NCBI RefSeq assembly: GCF_018069895.1
Contig: NZ_JAGQDH010000001.1
Coordinates: forward strand, 434,001 to 498,000
Reading direction: 5' to 3'
Source of the DNA: Roseovarius autotrophicus
GTDB taxonomy: Bacteria; Pseudomonadota; Alphaproteobacteria; Rhodobacterales; Rhodobacteraceae
DNA: 64,000 bases
Within the stretch, counting starts at the first letter, position 1. Each line of letters starts with the position of its first letter. The notes beneath the pieces were generated by a model. It was not told the origin of the DNA and did not search any database. It saw nothing but the letters and a program-made list of their open reading frames with translations. Positions 36,670 through 43,338 of this stretch are shown piece by piece. The translations under genes were made by a program, and so were the position numbers.

Positions 36670-36827
36670 GCTTCGATCAACTCCGGGTAAGAGGCCCGCT
36701 CAATGCGCAGAGCGCGCCCCATCCGGACGAGCAGGCCATGTGTTTCAGCTGCGCTCCGAAGGGACATCTTCGGAACACCCAATTCATGCGCGGCTTCGTC
36801 CAATGTGGCTAGCGGTCTGTCTTGCAT
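36486..36827 (-). CDS. Excisionase-like helix-turn-helix protein
   Basis: A 113-residue protein. The first ~65 residues form an HTH of the excisionase/MerR-like kind (LATLDEAAHELGVPKMSLRSAAETHGLLVRMGRALRIERASYPELIEACR), ending in KELAYTSG, a tail I associate with integrase-linked HTH genes. The remaining ~45 residues are encoded in DNA that also encodes the integrase N-terminus in another frame and look like an out-of-frame extension. It probably directs excision or regulates int. The 205 bases between it and the capsid gene show no convincing gene. Confidence 0.7.
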   Translation of the reverse strand: MQDRPLATLDEAAHELGVPKMSLRSAAETHGLLVRMGRALRIERASYPELIEACRKKPKELAYTSGRQVSFTSATPGGTTSRPAREVAAMLKERSLTTLRCETAPVVPLRPTR

Positions 36828-37032
36828 CGCAAATCCGTCCTGGTGGAGTGGCCGCGCTGGGCGCTCGGGCAGATCATCCCTGCGTCGAGGCCGAGCGCGG
36901 CTGGGTGTGCGTCACGCGCCGGAGGGACGCGCCGCCGCTGCGGGTGTTATTCGCCACCGCCCGCTGGGCAGCTGCCAGAGAGACAGCTTCAACTGCCGCG
37001 CGTGATGCCTACCACCGCGGCAATCTTCAGGA

Positions 37033-38472
37033 TCAGGCGCCGGGGTTCCGGTACCAACTTGCGGTTTCGATAAATCGGGCATCCACCGCCCAGACGAGGC
37101 GGTACTGCATCCCGATGGTTTCCCAGGCAGGCCGGGATTCGACCCGAGGCGCGCTCTGGCCGGTCAGGAAGGCATGGGCGAGGCCGTCATGCACCGCAGG
37201 GTTCCCGATCAGGTACCACGCGCCATCGTCCGCGAGGCCGGGCTCAACGATGATCTCGAGCTTGCCCGAGAAGGGATTGGCGTCAGAGAACTTCGTCGCC
37301 TGAATTTCGGCCACCACCTGCTGCGCCACCGTCTCGAGCTCTGCCGGAACAACCAGTGCCCAAGGCTCGATCGCGTAGAGCTCTCCCTGCAGGCCGCGCG
37401 CCTTGCGCAGCGCCACCCGCGCATCGGAGAGGCTGGTCACGCTCAGCGCGGCGCCAATGTCTGTCGTGTTGCCGTGCGAGGTGTGGAACATAGGCTGTTC
37501 ATCGGACATCGTCTGCCCAGCGCCCGCGTTCGCCTCGAGGGGTTCCAAGAGCACGCGCCGCAGCCGCTCGACCGCGCCCCGCACCATCCGATCCGATGCC
37601 TGGGAGAGCAGCTCGACGCGGTCGTTGGCGATGGCCTTGTTGCTGAGATTGAAGCCTGCGCCGAAGTCACGCGGCGTCGGCAGTGCTTCGCCTTTCTCGT
37701 CCATGGTGACGAACTGGATTTCGCCGGCCTCTTCAATCTCCTGCGGCATGCCGGATGCGGAGAGCGTCAGCGCCTTTCCCTCGTGGTAGGTCTCGCGCGG
37801 GATTTCCCGCGATGCCCGCGCCAGATCGGGAATGCGCTGGGCGAACTGCCGGGCGACCACGTTCGACATGGCGTCGGCGGTGATCATCGCGAAATCGGTC
37901 GCTGTGTGGGTGCCGCCCGTTACCATCCGGATCGCCTCGCGGCGACTGAGAACGCGCTCGCCCCGTCCTTGCGCGATGGCCATGCACAGATCGCCGAGCG
38001 AAGCCTGTGCGAACTCGCGGCCCATGCCGGGCTGGTGCGTCCGGTCGAGCCGGGCTTGGAGGCCATCGACCAAGCGAGCACGAAGGCCGGGTCCGCTGTT
38101 CCAGTCCGTGTCCACAGTGTTGATTTCGCACGTCGGCCCGTAGTCACGATTGCTGGCGTCCGCCATCACCCCGAGCACCGCGTCTCGCGCCGCCTGCTCG
38201 ACCTTGCCGGTTTCGGGATCCTGCTCGGCCTCGATTTCGGCGAGCCAGTCCTTGACCGCCTTTGCCAGATCATCCGCGGCGACCTGGTTCTTATCGGTCA
38301 GGTAGCGGATCAGCTCGAGACCCGGGGCCAGCGCCTCCATGCGCTTGAGCGTCATCTGAGGCCGCGCCGCGAGGATGTCGGCCATGATCGCCGGAAGCTT
38401 CCGCTCCTGGGCGAAGAGGCGCGCTTGCGCCAAAAGCCGCGCAGGCGGCTGGATTTGGGTGAGTGCGTTCAT
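37033..38472 (-). CDS. Phage major capsid protein (HK97-fold, Mu gpT-like)
   Basis: A 479-residue protein directly after a ClpP-like protease gene (ATGA overlap), the usual head-protease/capsid order. The first ~190 residues are helical and charged (QMTLKRMEALAPGLELIRYL, DWLAEIEAEQDPETGKVEQAARDAV), as in the scaffold-like N-terminal domain of fused protease/capsid proteins. The C-terminal half has the capsid pattern: NVVARQFAQRIPDLARAS, FGAGFNLSNKAIANDRVELL, MFHTSHGNTTDIGAALSV and the final MQYRLVWAVDARFIETASWYRNPG, resembling gpT-type capsid subunits. Full length with no frameshift. It forms the shell if expressed. Confidence 0.85.
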   Translation of the reverse strand: MNALTQIQPPARLLAQARLFAQERKLPAIMADILAARPQMTLKRMEALAPGLELIRYLTDKNQVAADDLAKAVKDWLAEIEAEQDPETGKVEQAARDAVLGVMADASNRDYGPTCEINTVDTDWNSGPGLRARLVDGLQARLDRTHQPGMGREFAQASLGDLCMAIAQGRGERVLSRREAIRMVTGGTHTATDFAMITADAMSNVVARQFAQRIPDLARASREIPRETYHEGKALTLSASGMPQEIEEAGEIQFVTMDEKGEALPTPRDFGAGFNLSNKAIANDRVELLSQASDRMVRGAVERLRRVLLEPLEANAGAGQTMSDEQPMFHTSHGNTTDIGAALSVTSLSDARVALRKARGLQGELYAIEPWALVVPAELETVAQQVVAEIQATKFSDANPFSGKLEIIVEPGLADDGAWYLIGNPAVHDGLAHAFLTGQSAPRVESRPAWETIGMQYRLVWAVDARFIETASWYRNPGA

Positions 38473-39086
38473 TGCTCGCCTCCTTTGGGTTCGGACGGGA
38501 CGGCCGCCCAGCCGTTTTCGCGCGCTTGGCGCTGCAAGGCCGACGGTGCGGCCGAGTGCTTCGTGTAGTCGTGCTCAGCGGGCGCTTCCGGCTGCGCATC
38601 GCCGTCGAGGCCGTCCGCGAAGCCCAGCGCGATCGCTTCCTCAGCGTTCAGCCATGTTTCCGCTGCCAACCAGGACTCAACCCGCGGCACCGGCTGACCG
38701 GAGAAGCGGCTGTAGATTTCCGCGTCGGTCCGTCCGACCTTCTCAAGCAGCTCCGCTTCCTTGCGGAGCGCATCCGCATCCCCAGCGATGATCGACCACG
38801 GGTGGTGCGCCATCCAGAAGGCTGCGGGATGCATCAGCACCGAGGCACCTCCGCAGATCAGCAGGGAGGCCGAACTCGCAGCGATGCCGCGCACCCGGAA
38901 CCGCACCCTGCCATGGGCTTCTGCCTCCGCGAGGATCGCGGCACCCTCGAAGGCATCGCCCCCCGGGCTGTTGACGATCACGTCGACGTCGCGACTGGAA
39001 TGCGCGGCGAGGAACTCGGCCAGCGCCGATGCGGTGTTCCACCCAGCGCCGATGTAGCCCGATATCCTGAAGGTGGGGCGATCCAT
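38469..39086 (-). CDS. ClpP-like phage head maturation protease
   Basis: A 205-residue serine protease of the ClpP/S14-like phage group. VDVIVNSPGGDAFEGAAILAEA (about 34-55) is the oxyanion-side GG region; the catalytic Ser is in GIAASSASLL (about 71), the His in MAHHPWS (about 94-95). Its gene overlaps the capsid gene and presumably trims scaffold or capsid N-termini during head assembly. The acidic C-terminal tail (DGDAQPEAPAEHDYTKH) differs from housekeeping ClpP and there is no ClpX/ClpA partner. Confidence 0.88.
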   Translation of the reverse strand: MDRPTFRISGYIGAGWNTASALAEFLAAHSSRDVDVIVNSPGGDAFEGAAILAEAEAHGRVRFRVRGIAASSASLLICGGASVLMHPAAFWMAHHPWSIIAGDADALRKEAELLEKVGRTDAEIYSRFSGQPVPRVESWLAAETWLNAEEAIALGFADGLDGDAQPEAPAEHDYTKHSAAPSALQRQARENGWAAVPSEPKGGEQ

Positions 39087-39622
39087 CAGGGCTCGTCCCG
39101 CGTGATGCCCATCTCATCTGCTCGAATCAGGACGTTGTAGGCCGCCGCCGTCACGTTCAGTGCCGAGAAAACCCGGTTCACGCGTTGATTGCCAAGGCCA
39201 TAGACATTTCGCTTCGACGGATCGATTTGCTCAGACAGCCAACCGGACAGCTCGTCTATTGGCCCGGCGAACCAGGCACGCCACGTCTCGGTCTCGGTCA
39301 CGGATCTGTTGCTCTCCGAGAATTCGGCTCCTGTGATCCAGACCGCATTACCCAGCCCCACGAATGCCCACGGATCCTTGGAACTGTAGCGGACACCCGC
39401 CCACGAGAGCCCATTGCCGACGAGCGAGCAAGCATCTTCTGGGCTTATCCCCGCGAAACCGTCAACGGAGGTGGCCATGGCCATCAACCGAAGCTGCAGC
39501 GCCTCAGCGAAGGTATAGCTGCCGTTCACGCGCTTCGGGAACGGCAAGTGGCCGCGCTCAGCGAGCAGGTCAAACCGTTTCGGTGGAATGTCTGCAAGGT
39601 AGGCGATTGCGGAACGCTTCAT
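39086..39622 (-). CDS. HTH-like protein of unknown function
   Basis: A 178-residue protein. The first ~50 residues (MKRSAIAYLADIPPKRFDLLAERGHLPFPKRVNGSYTFAEALQLRLM) resemble a MerR-like winged helix, suggesting DNA binding. The rest (ISPEDACSLVGNGLSW, WAFVGLGNAVWITGAEFSESNRS) has no domain I recognise. Its stop codon shares bases with the protease start, so it is translated with the head genes. It might be a capsid-size, packaging or regulatory factor; there is no direct evidence. A candidate promoter with an adjoining palindrome lies just upstream. Confidence 0.6.
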   Translation of the reverse strand: MKRSAIAYLADIPPKRFDLLAERGHLPFPKRVNGSYTFAEALQLRLMAMATSVDGFAGISPEDACSLVGNGLSWAGVRYSSKDPWAFVGLGNAVWITGAEFSESNRSVTETETWRAWFAGPIDELSGWLSEQIDPSKRNVYGLGNQRVNRVFSALNVTAAAYNVLIRADEMGITRDEP

Positions 39623-39668
39623 GGTTGTCTCCCTCGGATGAGGAAGCTTCGCATGCGCCGATATTTGC

Positions 39669-39697
39669 TGTCAATCCCTCTACCTCGTTTGAGGGAT
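39669..39697 (-). promoter_or_regulatory. Candidate promoter with adjoining operator palindrome
   Basis: On the minus strand TTGACA (39674-39669) lies 47 bases before the ATG of the 178-residue gene. Directly upstream, inverted repeats ATCCCTC (39674-39680 on the plus strand) and GAGGGAT (39691-39697) flank a 10-base spacer, one arm touching the -35 box. The -10 element is weak. A regulator such as the XRE or AlpA-like protein could switch the leftward capsid operon here. Confidence 0.45.
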
Positions 39698-39705
39698 ATT
39701 TTGCA

Positions 39706-40329
39706 TCATGTTTCGCTGCGGAGCTGGTTCCACAGCGGCGACAGCTTCTTGCGGATCACGCTGTCGCTCGGACTGCTCTTTCCGTCCGATTGATCCAGGA
39801 ACCAGTTCGACATGGCTGCGGTGAGTTCCTTCAGGGTGGGCGGAACCCCATGCTGGTGAACGTAGATCGCCATCGCGCGCCAGAACGCATCCCAATCGTA
39901 CTTCGGTTCCGGTCCTTTGCCCGCATGCGCCCGACGCATCAGATCGTTTTCCTCTTCGAAGCGGCCCATCTCGGCGACGTCGATCAGCAGGTCACCTGCC
40001 GCGACCATCACGCCATCGGCAGGATCAGACACCATCCGCCACTCCCGCTCGCCGATCTTCCGCAGCCGCCGCAAGCGCATAGACGCCGGCCCCGATCCGT
40101 CGCGCCGGAACATCGGCAGAAGGTCCGCCATGGCCACCACCACCAGTCCGGCGACGTCCTCATCGCCTGCATGGACCGGCCCAACGCTGGTGACGACCTC
40201 GAGGCGCTCCTGGGCGGCCCATTGTGCAACTTGGTGCGGCGCGGCGATCCAGCGGGCGCTGACCTCATCAATCGAAAATAGGGATTGTCCAGGTAGCGGC
40301 ATCGGCTTCTGTCCTTGTTCTGATTTCAT
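39706..40329 (-). CDS. Conserved element protein of unknown function
   Basis: A 207-residue protein starting MKSEQGQKPMPLPGQSLFSIDEVSARWIAAPHQVAQWAAQERLEV. A winged-helix-like start is followed by a beta-rich middle (VTSVGPVHAGDEDVAGLVVVAMADLLPMF) and a C-terminal segment (YDWDAFWRAMAIYVHQHGVPPTLKELTAAMSNWFLDQ, then a charged tail) of the kind seen in phage and island genes from Rhodobacteraceae, possibly a DNA-binding or primer-template domain. I do not recognise the function. It is transcribed leftward, divergent from the XRE gene 61 bases away. Confidence 0.7.
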   Translation of the reverse strand: MKSEQGQKPMPLPGQSLFSIDEVSARWIAAPHQVAQWAAQERLEVVTSVGPVHAGDEDVAGLVVVAMADLLPMFRRDGSGPASMRLRRLRKIGEREWRMVSDPADGVMVAAGDLLIDVAEMGRFEEENDLMRRAHAGKGPEPKYDWDAFWRAMAIYVHQHGVPPTLKELTAAMSNWFLDQSDGKSSPSDSVIRKKLSPLWNQLRSET

Positions 40330-40390
40330 GACACGGTTACGAATGGGTATCGGCGCGCAAGGCGTCAAGCATTTCAGAACAGGATTCCGA

Positions 40391-40627
40391 ATGAACGCGG
40401 TGCAATGTCGAATGGCACGGGCAGCAACTGGCCTCGGTATCCGGGAGCTCGCCCAGCGCGCGGGCGTCGCCATCGACACGATCGCGAGGCTCGAGCGCGG
40501 CGACACGCTGCGGCCCAGGACGATCAAGGCCATCCGCGATGTGCTGGAAGAGGCCGGGGTGGAATTCATCGAGGCCACCGAGGACGCGGGTGTCGGCGTC
40601 CGTCTGAAAGGAGACCGCAATGCCTGA
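40391..40627 (+). CDS. XRE family transcriptional regulator
   Basis: A 78-residue protein that is almost entirely an HTH: CRMARAATGLGIRELAQRAGVAIDTIARLERGDTLRPRTIKAIRDVLEEAGVEFIEA (about 6-63). This is the cI/Cro-like form typical of phage and island repressors. It is divergent from the leftward gene at 40329; the 61-base gap must hold the control region. It overlaps the next gene by 8 bases. It probably controls lysogeny-like maintenance of the element. Confidence 0.88.
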   Translation: MNAVQCRMARAATGLGIRELAQRAGVAIDTIARLERGDTLRPRTIKAIRDVLEEAGVEFIEATEDAGVGVRLKGDRNA

Positions 40628-40838
40628 CTGGATCCCGGCTTCACTCTCGGTCGAATGGATCGCGCTGGGTGTCTCGCTGCTGGCCATCGCGCTTTCCGTC
40701 TTCGCGTTTCGCCAGAACACTCGCTTCCGAACCGGCGATCAGGCGATGGAAGCAGGGCGTCTCGCGGCCGAGATTGGCGAGCAGCTCGGCGACCTCGCGC
40801 CCGAGTGCCGACGGCGAAGGCGAACTGGCACGTGCTGA
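40620..40838 (+). pseudogene. Membrane/coiled-coil protein, apparently frameshifted
   Basis: The frame gives 72 residues: a transmembrane helix (WIALGVSLLAIALSVFAFRQ, about 12-31) and the start of a coiled coil (AMEAGRLAAEIGEQLGDLAPE), then an arginine run and stop. Continuous coding character resumes in another frame from about 40800 (AKANWHVLMAANGNFHSGARQQLDNEMEQALADVTSLR) and again shifts near 40930 (RLADLSGDFPRLG). This pattern suggests one longer ancestral protein of ~150 residues broken by one or two small indels. A sequencing error would look the same. Function is unknown. Confidence 0.55.
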
Positions 40839-41120
40839 TGGCCGCGAACGGGAATTTCCACTCAGGCGCGCGGCAGCAGCTCGACAACGAGATGGAGCAG
40901 GCTCTGGCCGATGTGACTTCGCTGCGCGCGCCTGGCCGATCTGTCTGGCGACTTCCCCCGGCTGGGCACCACCCCGCGCTCGAGCAGCGCCTCGTTCAGT
41001 TGTGGTCACTCAAGCTTGCCGCGAACAGCATAGCCGCAGGCAATGCCCAGCGCGAAACCAAGCACCAGCAAGCCGTCGACGCACGGCGCGAGACCAGCAA
41101 TCGTTGAGAAGGAGGCCGAT

Positions 41121-41327
41121 ATGGCTGAGACACGGGATTCGGACATCTTCGAGGGATACCTGACCCGCGAGGAACTCGCCGAGAAGCTGGGCGTGCAGCC
41201 ACAGACGATCGCGAAGTGGAGCACGTACGGGATCGGGCCCGAGTTCGTGAAAGTCGGGCGCCGCGTCTACTACCATGAGCAGACCGTCCGGGAATGGCTG
41301 AAAACCCGCGTCGTTCGGAAAGGTTGA
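41121..41327 (+). CDS. AlpA/excisionase-like HTH protein
   Basis: A 68-residue protein: YLTREELAEKLGVQPQTIAKWSTYGIGPEFVKVGRRVYYHEQTVREWLKTRVV is a complete MerR-like winged helix of the AlpA/HTH_17 type. Such proteins activate excision or structural operons in satellites and P4-like elements. A strong ribosome-binding site GAAGGAGG precedes the ATG. It ends 15 bases before the iteron cluster. Whether it or the other HTH protein at 36486 is the true excisionase cannot be decided from sequence. Confidence 0.82.
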   Translation: MAETRDSDIFEGYLTREELAEKLGVQPQTIAKWSTYGIGPEFVKVGRRVYYHEQTVREWLKTRVVRKG

Positions 41328-41342
41328 CTGGCCTGAAAACCG

Positions 41343-41399
41343 GGTGGAAACCCCGGAAACCCAAAGGTGGAAACCTCATTGGATTGCTGGGTGGAAACC
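41343..41399 (+). repeat. Three-copy iteron cluster, candidate replication origin
   Basis: GGTGGAAACC occurs three times in the same orientation, at 41343-41352, 41366-41375 and 41390-41399, so 23 and 24 bases apart, about two helical turns. A shorter related GGAAACCC lies between the first two. An AT-rich run follows at once (41400-41425). The cluster sits between converging genes, where a promoter operator is not expected, and the replication-type winged-helix genes lie close by. This is the layout of an iteron-regulated origin. Confidence 0.65.
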
Positions 41400-41627
41400 C
41401 AGATTTTTCTTTTGTTGCTAGAGACATAGCGCGCTTCCGCCCCCCGCCTCCGTTTGGCGCGCAGGGGGAACCAAAGCCGGGGGGGATGGCCCGCGAGGAG
41501 AGCGCGAGACGCGATTTCCGGCCCGCCCGCCCCCTGCCTTCCTCGCGCTGCGCCGACAGAAACAAGCCGCGAGGCGCTTCGCGCCTGTCCTCTGGCTCCC
41601 CCCGGTTCCGCGCGCCCCCCCTCATGC
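41400..41627. other. Non-coding AT-rich then GC-rich stretch beside iterons
   Basis: The first ~25 bases are T-rich (AGATTTTTCTTTTGTTGC), a possible unwinding element. The rest is extremely GC-rich with hairpin potential, for example GGCGC-TTC-GCGCC near 41572-41584, which could end transcription from either side. Open frames here lack coding character. The only conserved-looking structure is the hairpin. Confidence 0.45.
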
Positions 41628-41897
41628 TCAGGCGTTCCCTGCGGGCTTCGCAGCAGCCAGCGCCTGCGCGAGCGTCGTTGCTTCGTGCTTGGCCGGGAGA
41701 CGGTCCACAGAGGCCGCTGTGGCCCGCAGGTGGGCTGCGGTGACCTCCGTCCCGCAGATCACCGCGAGGCAGCCCACCACGTGGCCGTGCGCGGCGCTGA
41801 GGACGTGCAGGCCCGGCAGGCCGCGCCCGACGAACTCGAGCATCAGCCGGTCGAGGTCCTCCGTCAGCTCGGCCACCAGATCGTCTTCGTCGCTCAT
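41628..41897 (-). CDS. Small acidic-start protein of unknown function
   Basis: An 89-residue protein (MSDEDDLVAELTEDLDRLMLEFVGRGLPG). It has an acidic N-terminal helix and a hydrophobic central part (LHVLSAAHGHVVGCLAVICG), ending in a short helical tail. The arrangement resembles small accessory proteins sitting next to replication-type genes in phage islands, but no family is recognised. It overlaps the upstream HTH gene by 4 bases, so expression is coupled to it. Confidence 0.6.
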   Translation of the reverse strand: MSDEDDLVAELTEDLDRLMLEFVGRGLPGLHVLSAAHGHVVGCLAVICGTEVTAAHLRATAASVDRLPAKHEATTLAQALAAAKPAGNA

Positions 41898-42811
41898 GCC
41901 GCTGTCTCCCTTCTCGCTGCCCAAGGACCGTCGGGGATCAGATAGCCGAGGCCTCGTTGCCGCAGGCGCTCGGGCGTCACCAGTTTCTGCTGCAAGAGGC
42001 GCTGCACGTCCCCGTTGGTCAAGCTGCTCTGCGGAAGGAAACCGTCCCCATTCACCCAGTCAGCCCGCAGCTTGAGCCGATCATATTCCGAGAAGACCGG
42101 CTTCGCAGGAGCCGCACTGGGGCGCTTGTAGTGCCGTCTGCGCTTGTTCCCGTTCTTCGCAGCCTGCTTCGCCCGCCACCGGCGCTCCATTGCCCTGTCG
42201 AGTGCCTTCGGCCCGTCAGGAGGGATCGGGTGTTCCTTTCGCGTCGCGGCAGCGATCTCGATGATCTCCGTGTCCGTCAGTCCGAACCGCTCCTTCCAGC
42301 CCATCACGTGCTCTCGCGCTGCCCGGTCGCGCCACCAGCTGGGGAGGATGGCATTGGGACCGAAGCCCACCGCCCGCTTCACCCCTTCAAAAAGATCATT
42401 CGAAGCCGGCGCCTCGTGCGCGTCCTCCTCCTTTAAAGGTTCTCTTACAGGGTTAGGCGGCAAATTTTGCCGTCGACTTTCCGCGCATTTTTGCCGTCGA
42501 CTTTCGGCCCGATCGGCTGACTTATCCACAGCCTCGAAGCCGTCCTCGAAGGCGAAAACGTAGCGTGTCGCGGCGCGCTTGAGCCGCCCGCCCGTTCCCC
42601 TCACCCGGCGCAGGAGCCCGCGCGCCTCGAGCTCTGCCAGATGGTTCCGGACGCTCCGCTCGGACATGCAGGCGTCCGTGGCGATGCGCTTGTGCGAGGG
42701 GAAGCATCCGTTCTCGGGGTTGTGGCGATCCGCGAGGCAGAGCAGGACCGTTTTCGTCGCAGGCTTCATGTCGCGCTGCTTCATGGCCCAGTTGGTGGCT
42801 TGGTAGCTCAT
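41894..42811 (-). CDS. Winged-helix replication-type protein
   Basis: A 305-residue protein. Residues about 1-80 form an HTH_36-type winged helix (MKPATKTVLLCLADRHNPENGCFPSHKRIATDACMSERSVRNHLAELEARGLLRR), the fold used by many phage and plasmid initiator proteins. A charged linker follows, then a C-terminal helical basic region (KALDRAMERRWRAKQAAKNGNKRRRHYKRP). It is a diverged tandem relative of the next gene, sharing the layout of the first ~45 residues. The iteron cluster lies 495 bases beyond its stop. A role in starting replication of the element is inferred. Confidence 0.75.
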   Translation of the reverse strand: MSYQATNWAMKQRDMKPATKTVLLCLADRHNPENGCFPSHKRIATDACMSERSVRNHLAELEARGLLRRVRGTGGRLKRAATRYVFAFEDGFEAVDKSADRAESRRQKCAESRRQNLPPNPVREPLKEEDAHEAPASNDLFEGVKRAVGFGPNAILPSWWRDRAAREHVMGWKERFGLTDTEIIEIAAATRKEHPIPPDGPKALDRAMERRWRAKQAAKNGNKRRRHYKRPSAAPAKPVFSEYDRLKLRADWVNGDGFLPQSSLTNGDVQRLLQQKLVTPERLRQRGLGYLIPDGPWAARRETAA

Positions 42812-43089
42812 GAGCGCGCCCCCCCTGCGAAGGAGGCGAACACAGGTTCGAACTCGAGCAGCCATCTGTCCGTGTCCGCAAACCTGACGATCTTCCTGCG
42901 CGCCTCAAGCCGCTTGAGGATTTCACGCAGGTCGCCCGCCTCGATCCCCGCGTCCTCGGCAAGGCGCTCTGGCGTCGCCAGACACCCGTTGTCCGGGCAA
43001 TGGCAGTCCGCGAGGTAGACCAGAACCATCCGCTCATCGAGCGGCACGTCGCAGGCCTTGACGGCCCAAAGGGTGGCTTCGTGGCTCAT
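42808..43089 (-). CDS. Short winged-helix protein, tandem relative
   Basis: A 93-residue protein consisting of little more than the HTH_36-like domain (MSHEATLWAVKACDVPLDERMVLVYLADCHCPDNGCLATPERLAEDAGIEAGDLREILKRLEARRKI), followed by a short tail. It is similar in size and order of motifs to the start of the 305-residue protein, overlaps it by 4 bases and seems to be a diverged duplicate. It may modulate its longer relative. A palindrome (43159-43176) lies 70 bases upstream. Confidence 0.75.
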   Translation of the reverse strand: MSHEATLWAVKACDVPLDERMVLVYLADCHCPDNGCLATPERLAEDAGIEAGDLREILKRLEARRKIVRFADTDRWLLEFEPVFASFAGGARS

Positions 43090-43158
43090 GCCGCTGCCCT
43101 CCCGTTGAACGCCGCATTGGCGCTTGTGCGAGTCGGCCAGAGCACGTATTCTGCAGAC

Positions 43159-43176
43159 CTCATTTGCCCAAATGAG
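43159..43176. promoter_or_regulatory. Perfect 18-bp palindrome upstream of rep-type genes
   Basis: CTCATTTG-CC-CAAATGAG is fully symmetrical and lies about 70 bases before the 43089 start. The inner 14 bases (43160-43173) recur near the left end of the element at 35514-35527. It may be an operator for an element repressor or part of an integrase arm site. Confidence 0.5.
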
Positions 43177-43249
43177 ACCTTCTGAACCCCGGTCGCGCCC
43201 TTGGCATGGCCGGGGTTTTCCTTTGCCTCCTGGGGCCATTCCGAGGGAC

Positions 43250-43312
43250 AAAAAAAGCCCGGATTCAGGCCAATCTGCACGACCGTGCAGTTTCGACCGG
43301 GATTCCGGGCTT
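43250..43312 (-). terminator. Terminator downstream of tRNA-Pro
   Basis: Reading leftward from the tRNA, AAGCCCGGA (plus 43255-43263) pairs with TCCGGGCTT (43304-43312), and a run of U follows, encoded by the seven A at 43250-43256. A second palindrome, CTGCACGACCGTGCAG (43275-43290), sits inside the loop. It ends tRNA-Pro transcription and insulates the element from it. Confidence 0.72.
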
Positions 43313-43338
43313 CTGGAAAGCCGCTAAGTGTTTGATTG

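Noticed and set aside
36828..37032. Possible extra phage gene between the excisionase-like and capsid genes
   Set aside because: No frame in these 205 bases shows a start with ribosome-binding site or any recognisable motif.
40996..41625. Minus-strand frames opposite the AlpA-like gene and iterons
   Set aside because: Composition is Arg/Ser-rich with no domain; they cross the strong ribosome-binding site and HTH of the plus-strand gene.
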